From positions 1,655,989 through 1,707,557 of the forward strand of contig DS990260.1 of NCBI GenBank assembly GCA_000155435.1: DNA of 51,569 nucleotides, in the 5' to 3' direction. Source of the DNA: Clostridiales bacterium 1_7_47FAA. GTDB lineage: Bacteria; Bacillota; Clostridia; Lachnospirales; Lachnospiraceae. Both the position numbers and the translations under genes were made by a program. Of this stretch, positions 27,165 through 35,289 are shown in pieces (within the stretch, counting starts at the first letter, position 1; the number at the start of each line of letters is the position of its first letter). The notes beneath the pieces are model-generated. The model had not been told where the DNA came from and ran no database searches. It saw nothing but the letters and a program-made list of their open reading frames with translations.

Positions 27165-28346
27165 TTACAGCCTGTCAGCCGCCTCCTTGATTCTTCTTAA
27201 TCCTTCCATGACAACCGCCCTGGGCGCTGCAAAGTTAAACCTCATGAACCCGCTTCCTTCCTTTTCCCCAAAGGTGGTTCCGTCATTTAACAGTACCTTG
27301 GCATCCTTAAACATGAAATCTTTTAATTCCTTCTGTGTTTTGAAGCCAAGGCCGCGGCAGTCCATCCAGATCATGAAGGTTGCTTCCGGATTAACTGCAT
27401 GGATTTTGGGGATGTTACTGTTGATGTATGCAACCGCCTGGTTCTTCGTCTCATTTAAGTATGCGACACACTGGTCCGCATAGTCATCCCCATGGTTATA
27501 GCATGCCATCAATGCAACATTTCCAAATATATTGCGTCCCATACCCTTTTTGTAAGTCTGCTGGTTCATCATCCTGCGGTAGATTTCTTTATTATGCGTA
27601 AACCATGCAGCGGTACGGAAGCCAGCCACGTTGAAGGTCTTGGCAGGGTTTATGAATGTCACGGAATGGTTGGCAAATTCATCTGAGATGCCGCAGAACG
27701 GAACAAATTCATGTCCGTCGAAAATGATATCCGCATGGATTTCATCCACACCGATCATCACGTGATTGCGGATACACAGCTCTCCCATCCTTACCAGTTC
27801 CTCCCTGGTAAAGCATCTGCCGGTTGGGTTCTGGGGGTTGCAGATAAAAAGGATTTTTACCTTGGGGTCCGCTAATTTTCTTTCCAGGTCCTCAAAGTTA
27901 ATTTCATACCGTCCGTTAATCAGGTCCATTTCATTGTAGACAAGCTGGCGTCCGTTATTTTTCACCAGATCATGGAACGGAGGATACACCGGGGTCTGAA
28001 GGAGGATTTTATCGCCGATGCTGGAAAATTCTTCTGTAAACCAGATCATGGCCGGTATCACACATGGTGAGAAATCTATGTACTCAGGATTCAGGTCCGT
28101 ATCATGCCTTACCTTATACCACCTGGCAATGCTTTCCTCAAAAGCAGTATCAATATACGGATAACCGTAGTGGTTAACCTCCACACGCTCCCTTAAGGCT
28201 TCCGTCACTTCAACCGGGCTTGGGAAATCCGTGTCCGCAATCCAGAATGGAAGTACATCCTCCGGACACAGGGACGGGTCATACTTCTTTGCATCGGTTC
28301 CTCTTCTCTCTACACCTTTATCAAAATCATATATTATCTTACTCAT
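27165..28346 (-). CDS. MalY/PatB-type PLP-dependent C-S lyase / aminotransferase
   Basis: Fold-type I PLP enzyme of 393 residues. The opening DRRGT-like GVERRGTDAKKYD, FWIADTDFPSP, CNPQNPTGR (N173) and the Schiff-base lysine K236 in NPAKTFNVAG identify the PatB/MalY branch, which usually cleaves cystathionine, cysteine or related C-S bonds. It lies 48 nt after a DcuC-like carrier, which may import its substrate or export its product. Annotations as aspartate aminotransferase are possible but less fitting. Confidence 0.9.
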   Translation of the reverse strand: MSKIIYDFDKGVERRGTDAKKYDPSLCPEDVLPFWIADTDFPSPVEVTEALRERVEVNHYGYPYIDTAFEESIARWYKVRHDTDLNPEYIDFSPCVIPAMIWFTEEFSSIGDKILLQTPVYPPFHDLVKNNGRQLVYNEMDLINGRYEINFEDLERKLADPKVKILFICNPQNPTGRCFTREELVRMGELCIRNHVMIGVDEIHADIIFDGHEFVPFCGISDEFANHSVTFINPAKTFNVAGFRTAAWFTHNKEIYRRMMNQQTYKKGMGRNIFGNVALMACYNHGDDYADQCVAYLNETKNQAVAYINSNIPKIHAVNPEATFMIWMDCRGLGFKTQKELKDFMFKDAKVLLNDGTTFGEKEGSGFMRFNFAAPRAVVMEGLRRIKEAADRL

Positions 28347-28394
28347 GATGAAATCTCCTTTTCCTTATTTAATAATAGCATATTATCGTCCATT

Positions 28395-29756
28395 TTAGAC
28401 AATCGCATATGAAACAATCAGGTTACATACAAACATGACCACAGCCGGGACAGAACACCTTTTCACAATGTCCATGATATCCAGTTCCGCCATGCCTGAG
28501 ATGGCAATCACAACGCCCGCCACCGGTGACATACAGCGACCGATACCAGATGACAGCTGCATCGGAAGTGCAATGGTGGCAGTGGAAACACCCATCTGGG
28601 CCGTCACATCCGGCACCAGCGGACCAAAGGCATACCAGGACGCATTGCCTGAACCCAGCAGCATGCCTGCAAAGAATGTTATCATGGACATCAATGCCAT
28701 GGTAATAATAGGGGCGCTCTTAACAGCTGCCAGGGTATTGGATATGATTGTGATACCGCCTAACAGTTTGATGGCTTCCGCAAAAACCGCCGCACCGATC
28801 AGGATACTTACAACATTGGCAAATGAGTTCCCCATTGCTTTCATCACAACGCTGAAATCAGCCGTCACTTCTTTCCTGTCCCTTCTCCTTACCAGTTCCA
28901 GGATGAATACGAAGAACAGTCCGATCAGATTGGCTGTAACCACATCCAGGCTGATGGAGGGTATGAAGCTGAACACGGTAATCAGCACCAGGGGTACGAT
29001 GGGGAGCATCGCATAGCACGCGGGGCAGCTGGCATCCTGGGGCATCTGCGCCTTTGCCACGGTCCCTCCGGCTGATACGTCCTTTTTGTCCATATGCCTC
29101 AGATATATGGGAAGGAACACGGCACAGATAAGGATAAGTATGGCTGCGGTCTTCCCCTGGTAGGTAAGGAAATAATCCATCATGGGCATTCCAACCACAT
29201 TCTCTGCTGCAAATATCGCGCTTGAATCATTGGGGCCCCAGTCGACAAAGCCACACATGATCATGACCGTGGCAGCGCTCAGTTTACTGATTCCCAACGA
29301 GGTAAGTATGGGGAATGCAATAGCCATTAAAAGCATGGCCAGGCCTGCGTGGCTTGTGATTACCAGCTTTAACAGGGTGCCGATGATAAAGAGCATGCTT
29401 AAAACAATATATGGGTTCTTAATCTTCGATAATGGCTTGGTTGCCAGGTATGCCAGCTTTGTGGACGCCCCGATATGGGACATGTAAACAGCGTATCCTG
29501 TTACCATCATAAGGGTCAGTCCAACGCCGGATGCATTGGACTTAAATGCATTGGCCGCATAAGCGAACACATCTATGACAGCATTTCCGGTAGTCTTATC
29601 CCCCATGATTGAATGACCGCCAATGATAGCCGATATCAGCAGGATTGCCATACCTGATACCAGGAATACAAATACAGAATTATACTTTTTGATTACCAGC
29701 GTTGCAACTATTACTATGTATAGCAGCGTTAATATCACAGCTATGGTATTATTCAT
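28395..29756 (-). CDS. DcuC-like C4-dicarboxylate carrier
   Basis: Membrane protein of 454 residues with about 12 hydrophobic segments, similar to the DcuC / YfcC group of anaerobic dicarboxylate or amino-acid carriers. Recognisable stretches: VTGYAVYMSHIGASTKLA, GFVDWGPNDSSAIFAAE and GSGNASWYAFGPLVPD. An ATG at 29831 opens the frame, but GGAGAGGT directly precedes the ATG at 29756. First gene of the unit with the C-S lyase; its promoter carries two MarR-type palindromes. Substrate is not deducible. Confidence 0.85.
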   Translation of the reverse strand: MNNTIAVILTLLYIVIVATLVIKKYNSVFVFLVSGMAILLISAIIGGHSIMGDKTTGNAVIDVFAYAANAFKSNASGVGLTLMMVTGYAVYMSHIGASTKLAYLATKPLSKIKNPYIVLSMLFIIGTLLKLVITSHAGLAMLLMAIAFPILTSLGISKLSAATVMIMCGFVDWGPNDSSAIFAAENVVGMPMMDYFLTYQGKTAAILILICAVFLPIYLRHMDKKDVSAGGTVAKAQMPQDASCPACYAMLPIVPLVLITVFSFIPSISLDVVTANLIGLFFVFILELVRRRDRKEVTADFSVVMKAMGNSFANVVSILIGAAVFAEAIKLLGGITIISNTLAAVKSAPIITMALMSMITFFAGMLLGSGNASWYAFGPLVPDVTAQMGVSTATIALPMQLSSGIGRCMSPVAGVVIAISGMAELDIMDIVKRCSVPAVVMFVCNLIVSYAIV

Positions 29757-29904
29757 TCTACCTCTCCTGTCTCTTGCGGAAGGACTGTTTTTATGTTCCG
29801 GAAAATAATACAGATTCCACAATTCTTTCATGATTAGTTTTTCCCAAACCGGCCTGCAGTACCGGTTTGTGTAATGATACAGGTATACAGGACTAAGGTT
29901 TATT

Positions 29905-29919
29905 GTTTAGATTCTTAAC
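29905..29919. promoter_or_regulatory. Operator 2, MarR-type
   Basis: GTTTAGATTCTTAAC, one base off a perfect palindrome, 40 bp downstream (centre to centre) of operator 1. The bases between the two hold further TTTAG half-sites. Confidence 0.65.
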
Positions 29920-29944
29920 CTTTAGTTTAGTATGTATACCTCTT

Positions 29945-29959
29945 GTTTAGATTCTAAAC
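29945..29959. promoter_or_regulatory. Operator 1, MarR-type
   Basis: Perfect 15-bp palindrome GTTTAGATTCTAAAC lying exactly over the -10 box of the carrier promoter, so binding would block RNA polymerase. Probably bound by the MarR protein encoded just upstream. Confidence 0.75.
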
Positions 29960-29979
29960 CTTTTAATATCTATTGTCAA
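29951..29979 (-). promoter_or_regulatory. Promoter of the carrier / C-S lyase unit
   Basis: Minus strand: perfect -35 TTGACA (29979-29974), 17-bp spacer, -10 TAGAAT (29956-29951). Leader about 190 nt. Confidence 0.75.
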
Positions 29980-30099
29980 TATTATTTATACACTTTGTCA
30001 ATATGCACGAATATGATACCTATATTTTGTGCAATATATCTAATTTTATTCTTATAAAATAAAATGCTCCCTTATACCGCCTGCCCGGAAAGCAGCAAA

Positions 30100-30125
30100 G
30101 GAGCCGCAGCAACCGCTGCGGCTCC
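30100..30125 (-). terminator. Terminator-like hairpin after the MarR gene
   Basis: Perfect 11-bp stem GGAGCCGCAGC / GCTGCGGCTCC with a 4-nt loop, followed on the minus strand by TTTGCTGCTTT. The U-tract is imperfect. It separates marR from the carrier promoter in the 468-bp gap. Confidence 0.6.
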
Positions 30126-30167
30126 TCAACCGTCTTATCAGTCATATATCCCTATGGGATTCGTGCC

Positions 30168-30209
30168 ATAGGGTTCTTACTATAGGGTTCTTATTATGGG
30201 CTTCTTACC
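30168..30209. repeat. Three 14-bp tandem repeats past the MarR stop
   Basis: Units ATAGGGTTCTTACT, ATAGGGTTCTTATT and ATGGGCTTCTTACC lie head to tail just after the stop codon of the MarR gene. No function is evident. Confidence 0.6.
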
Positions 30210-30224
30210 ACATACTTCTGCTAT

Positions 30225-30728
30225 TTATCTCTTCCTGGCCTTCTTCTTTTCATTCCTCTTATCCTGGACCTTGCGCCTTATATCCAGCCATGCCTCAAGC
30301 ACGCGGAACGTGGTATTGATTTCATCCTCGGAGAACTGTTCCCTGACCACATCCATTGACTCGCCAAACCCTACCTCATCGTACCTGCGGTGGGCTTCAT
30401 CCAGTTCTTTTCCTTTATCGGTCAGGAACAGATGGTAGCGGTTATCATTCTCAGGATCCACCTCCCTGTATACCAAACCCTTGCTTTCTACCTTTTTCAG
30501 GATTTGGGAAACCGCGCCCTTGGTCTTTCCATAATCCCTTGCAAGCTCAGTCACCGTAATTCCATGGTGGTCGGCAATATGCTTTAACGTATGTACCTCT
30601 ACCGAAGTATAGGCTTCACCTGTTCCATAATCATGAGGCACTTTTGTAGAGATATAAAAGTTCGAGACCTGGTGCAGTATATCTACCGCTTCTACATCGT
30701 TATATGATTTCCTTGCCTTCTCATCCAT
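30225..30728 (-). CDS. MarR family transcriptional regulator
   Basis: Winged-helix regulator of 167 residues. Recognition helix region ITVTELARDYGKTKGAVSQILKKVESKGLV (about 58-87) and wing YREVDPENDNRYHLFLTDKG. The C-terminus is very basic (RRKVQDKRNEKKKARKR). It is transcribed towards the carrier / C-S lyase unit, and its own promoter carries a diverged copy of the same operator as that unit, so it is the best candidate repressor of both. Confidence 0.9.
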   Translation of the reverse strand: MDEKARKSYNDVEAVDILHQVSNFYISTKVPHDYGTGEAYTSVEVHTLKHIADHHGITVTELARDYGKTKGAVSQILKKVESKGLVYREVDPENDNRYHLFLTDKGKELDEAHRRYDEVGFGESMDVVREQFSEDEINTTFRVLEAWLDIRRKVQDKRNEKKKARKR

Positions 30729-30794
30729 ACTTATACTCCTAATCCTGCAATATACCTTATCCGCCTTACCATGAATTGTTAAAGCATTGTTAAG

Positions 30795-30823
30795 AGTATA
30801 CTATATTTAGATATCAAAGGCAA
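30795..30823 (-). promoter_or_regulatory. marR promoter with a diverged operator
   Basis: Minus strand: -35 TTGCCT (30823-30818), 17-bp spacer, -10 TATACT (30800-30795). On the plus strand the spacer holds TTTAGATATCAAA, which differs from the operator core TTTAGATTCTAAA at three central positions, suggesting autoregulation. Confidence 0.6.
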
Positions 30824-30881
30824 GTTTTTATTCCGTCTGCTGCAGGCCACATTCCTATGGACCATACAGTTGCAGGCTGTA

Positions 30882-31466
30882 TTACTGCAGGTTAATCCCG
30901 GTAATTGCCGCCTGTCCGTCCACATTATTGAATATCACATTATTCTCATTGCCCATGATCACACCAGCGCCAAACTGCTCCAGGGTATCCACATCCGTGT
31001 CTGCAATCTCCTTTAACATGCCGTCCGTAAACAGCTTGTCCGCATCCAGCTCAAGGAAGGATTCCCTGTCGCTGATTTCCTCTCCTTCCCCCTCTCCAAG
31101 GGAAACATAGACCGGATAGGCGCAAAGGTCTGCCAGGGCTACCATATCCTTGCCTGCAACCGCTTTCTGCACTTTTTCCGCAAACGGCTTGATTTCAGAT
31201 GCTTCCAGCTCAGATCCTGCATGGGATACATCGCCTGCCCCATCCTCTGCCTGAAGCCCTGTCTCCTCTCCAGCCTGGGCACCGCCCTGTGCCTGGGCGC
31301 TGTCCTCTGTTGTCTGCGCATCATCCGGGACTGCCGCCTCTGTTGTGACCGGGGCTTCGGTAGTAATCTCTGCCGCCGTGGTTGTCTGTGTATCTTTACC
31401 GCCGCAGGCCGTGATTGCAGCGGCCATCATCATTGCGGTTCCTATCACTGCTAATTTCTTTTTCAT
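30882..31466 (-). CDS. Putative lipoprotein of unknown function
   Basis: 194 residues from the ATG at 31466. Signal peptide with lipobox ITAC (C21), then a Thr/Glu/Gln-rich linker to about residue 90, then a globular part (IKPFAEKVQKAVAGKDMVALADLCAYPVY...) that resembles NTF2-like small folds. An upstream in-frame ATG at 31541 lacks a ribosome site, while AGGAGA precedes 31466. Anchored outside the membrane; partner and role unknown. Own promoter at 31587-31615. Confidence 0.8.
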   Translation of the reverse strand: MKKKLAVIGTAMMMAAAITACGGKDTQTTTAAEITTEAPVTTEAAVPDDAQTTEDSAQAQGGAQAGEETGLQAEDGAGDVSHAGSELEASEIKPFAEKVQKAVAGKDMVALADLCAYPVYVSLGEGEGEEISDRESFLELDADKLFTDGMLKEIADTDVDTLEQFGAGVIMGNENNVIFNNVDGQAAITGINLQ

Positions 31467-31586
31467 AATAATGTCTCCTCTTTTCTGCTGTCGGTTATGT
31501 ATCTGTATCTGCCCCTTCCTGTCCCGGTCCTCCATGTGCACTCCAGTTCAGGACATTTTCCTCCACCGCGTCCGGTGATAGATATT

Positions 31587-31615
31587 AAAATAGAGAGTCC
31601 TGACCTCATTGTCAA
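31587..31615 (-). promoter_or_regulatory. Promoter of the lipoprotein gene
   Basis: Minus strand: perfect -35 TTGACA (31615-31610), 17-bp spacer, -10 TATTTT (31592-31587). I see nothing else in the gap 31467-31760. Confidence 0.6.
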
Positions 31616-31760
31616 GACCCTCTGGTTAACATTCATAATTCTTTAATTGATTCTTAATCCCGCACCATCCTTTATTCCCAGAAATTTCATAATATTCCAT
31701 ATATCTTTCGTGGGCACACATCTGACGGAAAGCAATGCTCAAGCGCCCCTAGTTCTTCAT

Positions 31761-32480
31761 CTAACCGCTGCTAAGAAGGGCGTCAATAATCCCCTGCGCC
31801 GTCTTCTCCTCCACCTGCAGCGTCAGTTCCGGCTCGTTGATATGCTCCAGATAATGCGCATCCGAATTACTGATAATCCTGCACTTATCCAGATACGGGT
31901 TGTCTTTCCTCAGCTGATGGAGCTTCTTTAAATCCTTTACCTCAGCCGTCTTAAACCTGCTGTCCGGAGGAATGAAGCCCAGGTTTGCAATGAGGCTGTT
32001 GGCCGTCTTATCCACATGGGCAGGGAACATGACGCCCCCGTAGGAGCGCACCAGTTCCCACAGTCCGTCAAAGGAAATCTCAGTAGCATTAATCAGAAGG
32101 TTTGGCTCTGTCCCGCACACCTGATCCTGCTCGTTGTATATCTGCTGCTTGCCGAATATGGCTTCATTATTGGGGAATGGAATCAGCTTCCCATAGACAT
32201 AGGCATCAAAACCAAGCGCTGCTTCCAGGTTGGGAAACAGGCACACCGCATGGACCTCCTCCGATGTATTGATCTCCATGCCAGGCACTGCCAGCACGCC
32301 GTATTCTTCAGCCGCTGCCATGAACGCAGGACAGTTGCGGCAGGTGTTATGGTCGGTCAGCGCCACCGCCTCAAGACCTTTAAGGGCAGCCATGCCCGCG
32401 ATATTGGCGGGCGTCATATCATCATCCCCGCAGGGCGACAGGCAGGAATGGATATGAAGGTCATAGGTCAGGCTCATCAT
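31761..32480 (-). CDS. PHP-domain phosphoesterase of the hydrogenase regulatory operon
   Basis: Metal-dependent hydrolase of the PHP family, 239 residues. Metal-binding motifs: DLHIHSC (H9, H11), LTDHNTC (D43, H44), a glutamate in PGMEINT, MFPAHVD and NSDAHY near 209. The extra cysteine motif CRNC follows the DH pair. Its start overlaps the previous gene by 4 nt. Last gene of a five-gene unit with two DRTGG proteins, a GHKL ATPase and a HydS-like hydrogenase. Substrate unknown; relatives hydrolyse sugar or nucleotide phosphates, so removal of a phospho-signal is a guess from context. Confidence 0.85.
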   Translation of the reverse strand: MMSLTYDLHIHSCLSPCGDDDMTPANIAGMAALKGLEAVALTDHNTCRNCPAFMAAAEEYGVLAVPGMEINTSEEVHAVCLFPNLEAALGFDAYVYGKLIPFPNNEAIFGKQQIYNEQDQVCGTEPNLLINATEISFDGLWELVRSYGGVMFPAHVDKTANSLIANLGFIPPDSRFKTAEVKDLKKLHQLRKDNPYLDKCRIISNSDAHYLEHINEPELTLQVEEKTAQGIIDALLSSG

Positions 32481-32884
32481 TGCCGGGAATCACCTGCCGC
32501 AGGGGCGTTGTCCGAAGATGCGCTGTCCCCAAAGCCTCCGGCCGGACAGCCATTGCCCAGCAGCCCATATATCTGAAGCGCCGCCTCAAAGATAGGCATA
32601 TCCGTGGACATCACGGTAATCTCCTGGTCCGCCGCCTTCTTCTTTGCCACCTCATCCAGGACCGCTCCTTCCGCCAGGACCACGCAGGCCGCATCCGTCA
32701 GCGCGGCCACCGCCAGTGTGTTCATGTTCCCCATGACCGTCACCCATGCGCACCCGGCAGGCGCACGGCCCATGGCAATGCTCAAAAGGTCGCAGCAGAA
32801 AGGCGTGGTAATCTCCCGCTCCAGGCCGTCCCCCTCATTCACTACATTAAATATTCCATGTTCCATCAATCCCTGTACTGTCAC
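32477..32884 (-). CDS. DRTGG-type / HPr-kinase-related small protein
   Basis: 135 residues, start GTG overlapping the HydS-like stop by 4 nt (GTGA). The core LEREITTPFCCDLLSIAMGRAPAGCAWVTVMGNMNTLAVAALTD...CVVLAEG is the pattern of small proteins often labelled as HPr serine kinase-like or DRTGG domain, found beside [FeFe] hydrogenases. There is no P-loop, so kinase activity is not supported. The last 25 residues are low complexity. Paralogue of the first gene of the same operon (34758-35105); role probably ligand binding or scaffolding. Confidence 0.75.
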   Translation of the reverse strand: MTVQGLMEHGIFNVVNEGDGLEREITTPFCCDLLSIAMGRAPAGCAWVTVMGNMNTLAVAALTDAACVVLAEGAVLDEVAKKKAADQEITVMSTDMPIFEAALQIYGLLGNGCPAGGFGDSASSDNAPAAGDSRQ

Positions 32885-34281
32885 GGTGAATCCTCCTCCT
32901 CGTCCTTTTTATCCAGCAGGGACATCTCATCCGATATCCTCTGTATATATTCCTTCAGGATGCGCAGGGTTTCCTGGCCTCCCCTGTCCCCGGCATGGAG
33001 GTCGTCAGCCAGTACCGACACCTCCTCGGACAGCTTGTGCAGGTTCTCCCTCAGATAGTAGACGCAGTCCGTCTCAATGGCATTGCCCCTGACAATATCC
33101 TCTGCCAGCGCCTTACAGGTAGGCGCGCCGCAGGAACCGCAGTCCAGCCCGGGGAACTTCTTCATCAGCCGCTCCACCTGGTTCAGCCTGGAAAAGCTCT
33201 CCATCATATTGTTGCCCAGGTTAAACACAGGCTCATACTCAACCCCGGTGGTCCACTTGATCAGCCGCTCCTCGCTGTCATGCATGTGGCTCCTGGCCAC
33301 CGGCATGTACTTGCGCAGGCGTTTTAATTTCACCTCCGCCACATAAGGGTTCTCCACGGTCAGCACGCCGCCCACGCACCCGCCGTTGCATGCATTCAGC
33401 TCCACGAACCGCAGGTTGGTGAACTTCTGGTCCTCCATGTCCTCCAGCACCCGGATCACGTTCTCAATCCCGTCCGCTGCCAGATAATTCTCCGTGAACA
33501 GGCCGCTGGCCTCCCCGCCGCTGTGTCCCCAGCTGATTCCTATCTTCCCTGAAGTGCCGATGACAGGATAATCCTCCCCGGCCACTGCCTTCATGCAGGC
33601 CAGAAGCTTAGGATAAACATCCTTTATGGCCAGCACATGGTCCACCTGGCTTTTTTCCGTCCCAAGGGGCGACTTTACATAGGTCACCTTGGACGGACAT
33701 GGGGAAATGAACATGATTCCAATCTTCTCCCTGGGAAGCCCCGTATCCTTCATGGCCTTCTCCGCCGCCAGGATACCCGCCACCTCCACCGGCGGATTGA
33801 GGGGCAGGAGATGGGGGATCAGGTTAGGGAAACGCACGCGGATCAGGCGTACGACGGACGGACAGGCAGTACTGATAAGAGGCAGCTGCCCCTCATGCTC
33901 GGATATGTACTGTCTGGTGGCCTCGCTCACCAGTTCCGCTGCCGCGCTCACCTCAAACACATCGTCAAATCCCATCTTCACCAGGGCGTTGAGCACGATG
34001 TTCACATCATCCAGATTGTTGAACTGGCTGTAAAGGGACGGCGCCGGAAGGGCCACCGTGTATTCATACTGTTTCATCACATCCATCTTGTCATAGGTGG
34101 CAAGCTTTGCATGATGTGGGCAGACCCTGATACATTCCCCGCAGTCAATACAGAACTTATTGTTAATGCTGGCTTTTCCTCCCCGCACCCGTATGGCCTC
34201 TGTGGGACAGCGTTTGATGCAGTTGATGCATCCCTTGCACAGGGATTCGTCCAGCCTCACAGAATGGTAAAATTTATCCAT
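32881..34281 (-). CDS. HydS-like putative sensory [FeFe] hydrogenase
   Basis: 466 residues. Two ferredoxin clusters (C15-C18-C21-C25 and C44-C47-C50-C54) precede an [FeFe]-hydrogenase H-domain with altered loops: L1 reads STACPS (C140 kept, Ala139 at the proton-donor Cys position), L2 SPCPSK (C195), L3 ELNACNGGC (C298, C302) without the GGGQP tail. After it come a 4-Cys FeS domain (C381, C384, C389, C406) and a helical C-terminus. No PAS domain. The Ala at the proton-donor site is, as I recall, a feature of the Thermotoga HydS type, proposed to be a slow H2 sensor. Encoded with DRTGG, GHKL and PHP proteins, which fits a signalling rather than catalytic role. Confidence 0.85.
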   Translation of the reverse strand: MDKFYHSVRLDESLCKGCINCIKRCPTEAIRVRGGKASINNKFCIDCGECIRVCPHHAKLATYDKMDVMKQYEYTVALPAPSLYSQFNNLDDVNIVLNALVKMGFDDVFEVSAAAELVSEATRQYISEHEGQLPLISTACPSVVRLIRVRFPNLIPHLLPLNPPVEVAGILAAEKAMKDTGLPREKIGIMFISPCPSKVTYVKSPLGTEKSQVDHVLAIKDVYPKLLACMKAVAGEDYPVIGTSGKIGISWGHSGGEASGLFTENYLAADGIENVIRVLEDMEDQKFTNLRFVELNACNGGCVGGVLTVENPYVAEVKLKRLRKYMPVARSHMHDSEERLIKWTTGVEYEPVFNLGNNMMESFSRLNQVERLMKKFPGLDCGSCGAPTCKALAEDIVRGNAIETDCVYYLRENLHKLSEEVSVLADDLHAGDRGGQETLRILKEYIQRISDEMSLLDKKDEEEDSP

Positions 34282-34305
34282 ATCAACCTACTCCCTTGCT
34301 ATACC

Positions 34306-34728
34306 TTATATCTTCACTGTCATGGTAATGGTGGTTCCCTGGCCCAGCCTGGTGTCAATCTCCATGTCATCCGAATATTTCTTCATGTTGGGAAGTCCCA
34401 TACCGGCGCCAAAGCCCAGGGAGCGGATTTCGTCCGGAGCCGTGGAATATCCGGCCTGCATGGCCAGCTCCACATCAGGGATACCTGGACCAACGTCCGC
34501 CAGTATCATCTTAATCTGCTGAGGCGTTATCTCCACGGTAATCAATCCCCCTTTTGCATGGATTACCATGTTGATTTCCCCCTCATACATAGCAATGGCC
34601 ACCTTCCGGATGGCCTCAGGGTCAACACCCATCTGCTTTAATTTCCGTTTCACATCGCTGCTTGCCTCACCTGCCCTGGTGAAATCATCAGCTGATATGT
34701 CATATGTTAAAACAATTGCGTCCTCCAT
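34306..34728 (-). CDS. Stand-alone GHKL ATPase (anti-sigma-factor / RsbW-like)
   Basis: 140-residue HATPase_c protein without histidine-phosphotransfer or sensor domain. N-box AMYEGEINMVIHA (E49, N53), G1 box DVGPGIPD (78-85) and G2 box GFGAGMGLPNMK (105-116). This layout matches anti-sigma kinases such as RsbW/SpoIIAB and the switch kinase RsbT. It lies between the first DRTGG protein and the HydS-like protein. Protein phosphorylation or partner switching driven by the H-cluster state is an inference. Confidence 0.85.
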   Translation of the reverse strand: MEDAIVLTYDISADDFTRAGEASSDVKRKLKQMGVDPEAIRKVAIAMYEGEINMVIHAKGGLITVEITPQQIKMILADVGPGIPDVELAMQAGYSTAPDEIRSLGFGAGMGLPNMKKYSDDMEIDTRLGQGTTITMTVKI

Positions 34729-34757
34729 AATCGGTTCCCTTCATTCATTATATTATA

Positions 34758-35105
34758 CTATATGGCCCCGCCGTGCAGCCCGGCCTCATAGAGCATGCCG
34801 CAGGCAGAGAACATCCTGTGCCCCGTGGCCATGACCACCAGGCCCCTGTCCTTTGCCATCTCAAGCATGGCCTCGTCCGGCTTCTTCCCTCTTACGAAAA
34901 TAAGACACACGATGTCCAGCATTTCCGCCGTCCTTATGACCTGCGGATTGCACAGTCCTGTGAGCAGGATGGAGTGGTCCTTGGAAAATGCCAGCACATC
35001 GCTCATCATATCCGAGCCGCAGGCCGACCTCACTTCCCTGTCCAGATACTCTTCCCCTACCAGTACCCTTGCGCCTAAAATGTCCCTTGCATCCCTTACC
35101 GTCAT
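34758..35105 (-). CDS. DRTGG-domain protein
   Basis: 115 residues from the ATG at 35105. The sequence EYLDREVRSACGSDMMSDVL...LLTGLCNPQVIRTAEMLDI is a clear single DRTGG-type domain, close in pattern to the small protein beside Thermotoga HydS. An ATG at 35183 opens the frame, but GAGGAGAGG precedes 35105. First gene of the regulatory operon, divergent from the hydrogenase operon. The domain is thought to bind small ligands such as nucleotides; no catalytic motif is visible. Confidence 0.85.
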   Translation of the reverse strand: MTVRDARDILGARVLVGEEYLDREVRSACGSDMMSDVLAFSKDHSILLTGLCNPQVIRTAEMLDIVCLIFVRGKKPDEAMLEMAKDRGLVVMATGHRMFSACGMLYEAGLHGGAI

Positions 35106-35148
35106 ACCTTGCCTCTCCTCATTGAAAATTTGATTAGTTACCTCAGAC

Positions 35149-35162
35149 AATTGTATACAATT
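35149..35162. promoter_or_regulatory. Operator-like palindrome, regulatory-operon side
   Basis: Perfect 14-bp palindrome AATTGTATACAATT, 12-25 bp past the predicted -10 of the DRTGG promoter, i.e. over the start point. The core TTGTATACAA resembles GntR-family operators. Confidence 0.6.
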
Positions 35163-35173
35163 TAATACAATAT

Positions 35174-35202
35174 AGCATACCATCCATCTTGTTGATTTTC
35201 AA
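35174..35202 (-). promoter_or_regulatory. Promoter of the hydrogenase regulatory operon
   Basis: Minus strand: -35 TTGAAA (35202-35197), 17-bp spacer, -10 TATGCT (35179-35174). Confidence 0.5.
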
Positions 35203-35289
35203 TACAATTCCGATTTTTTACATGTTTTTTATCGTTAGATTTTTCACATTAAAGGTAGATTTTTTTAGTGTTTCATGATAAAATATTGA

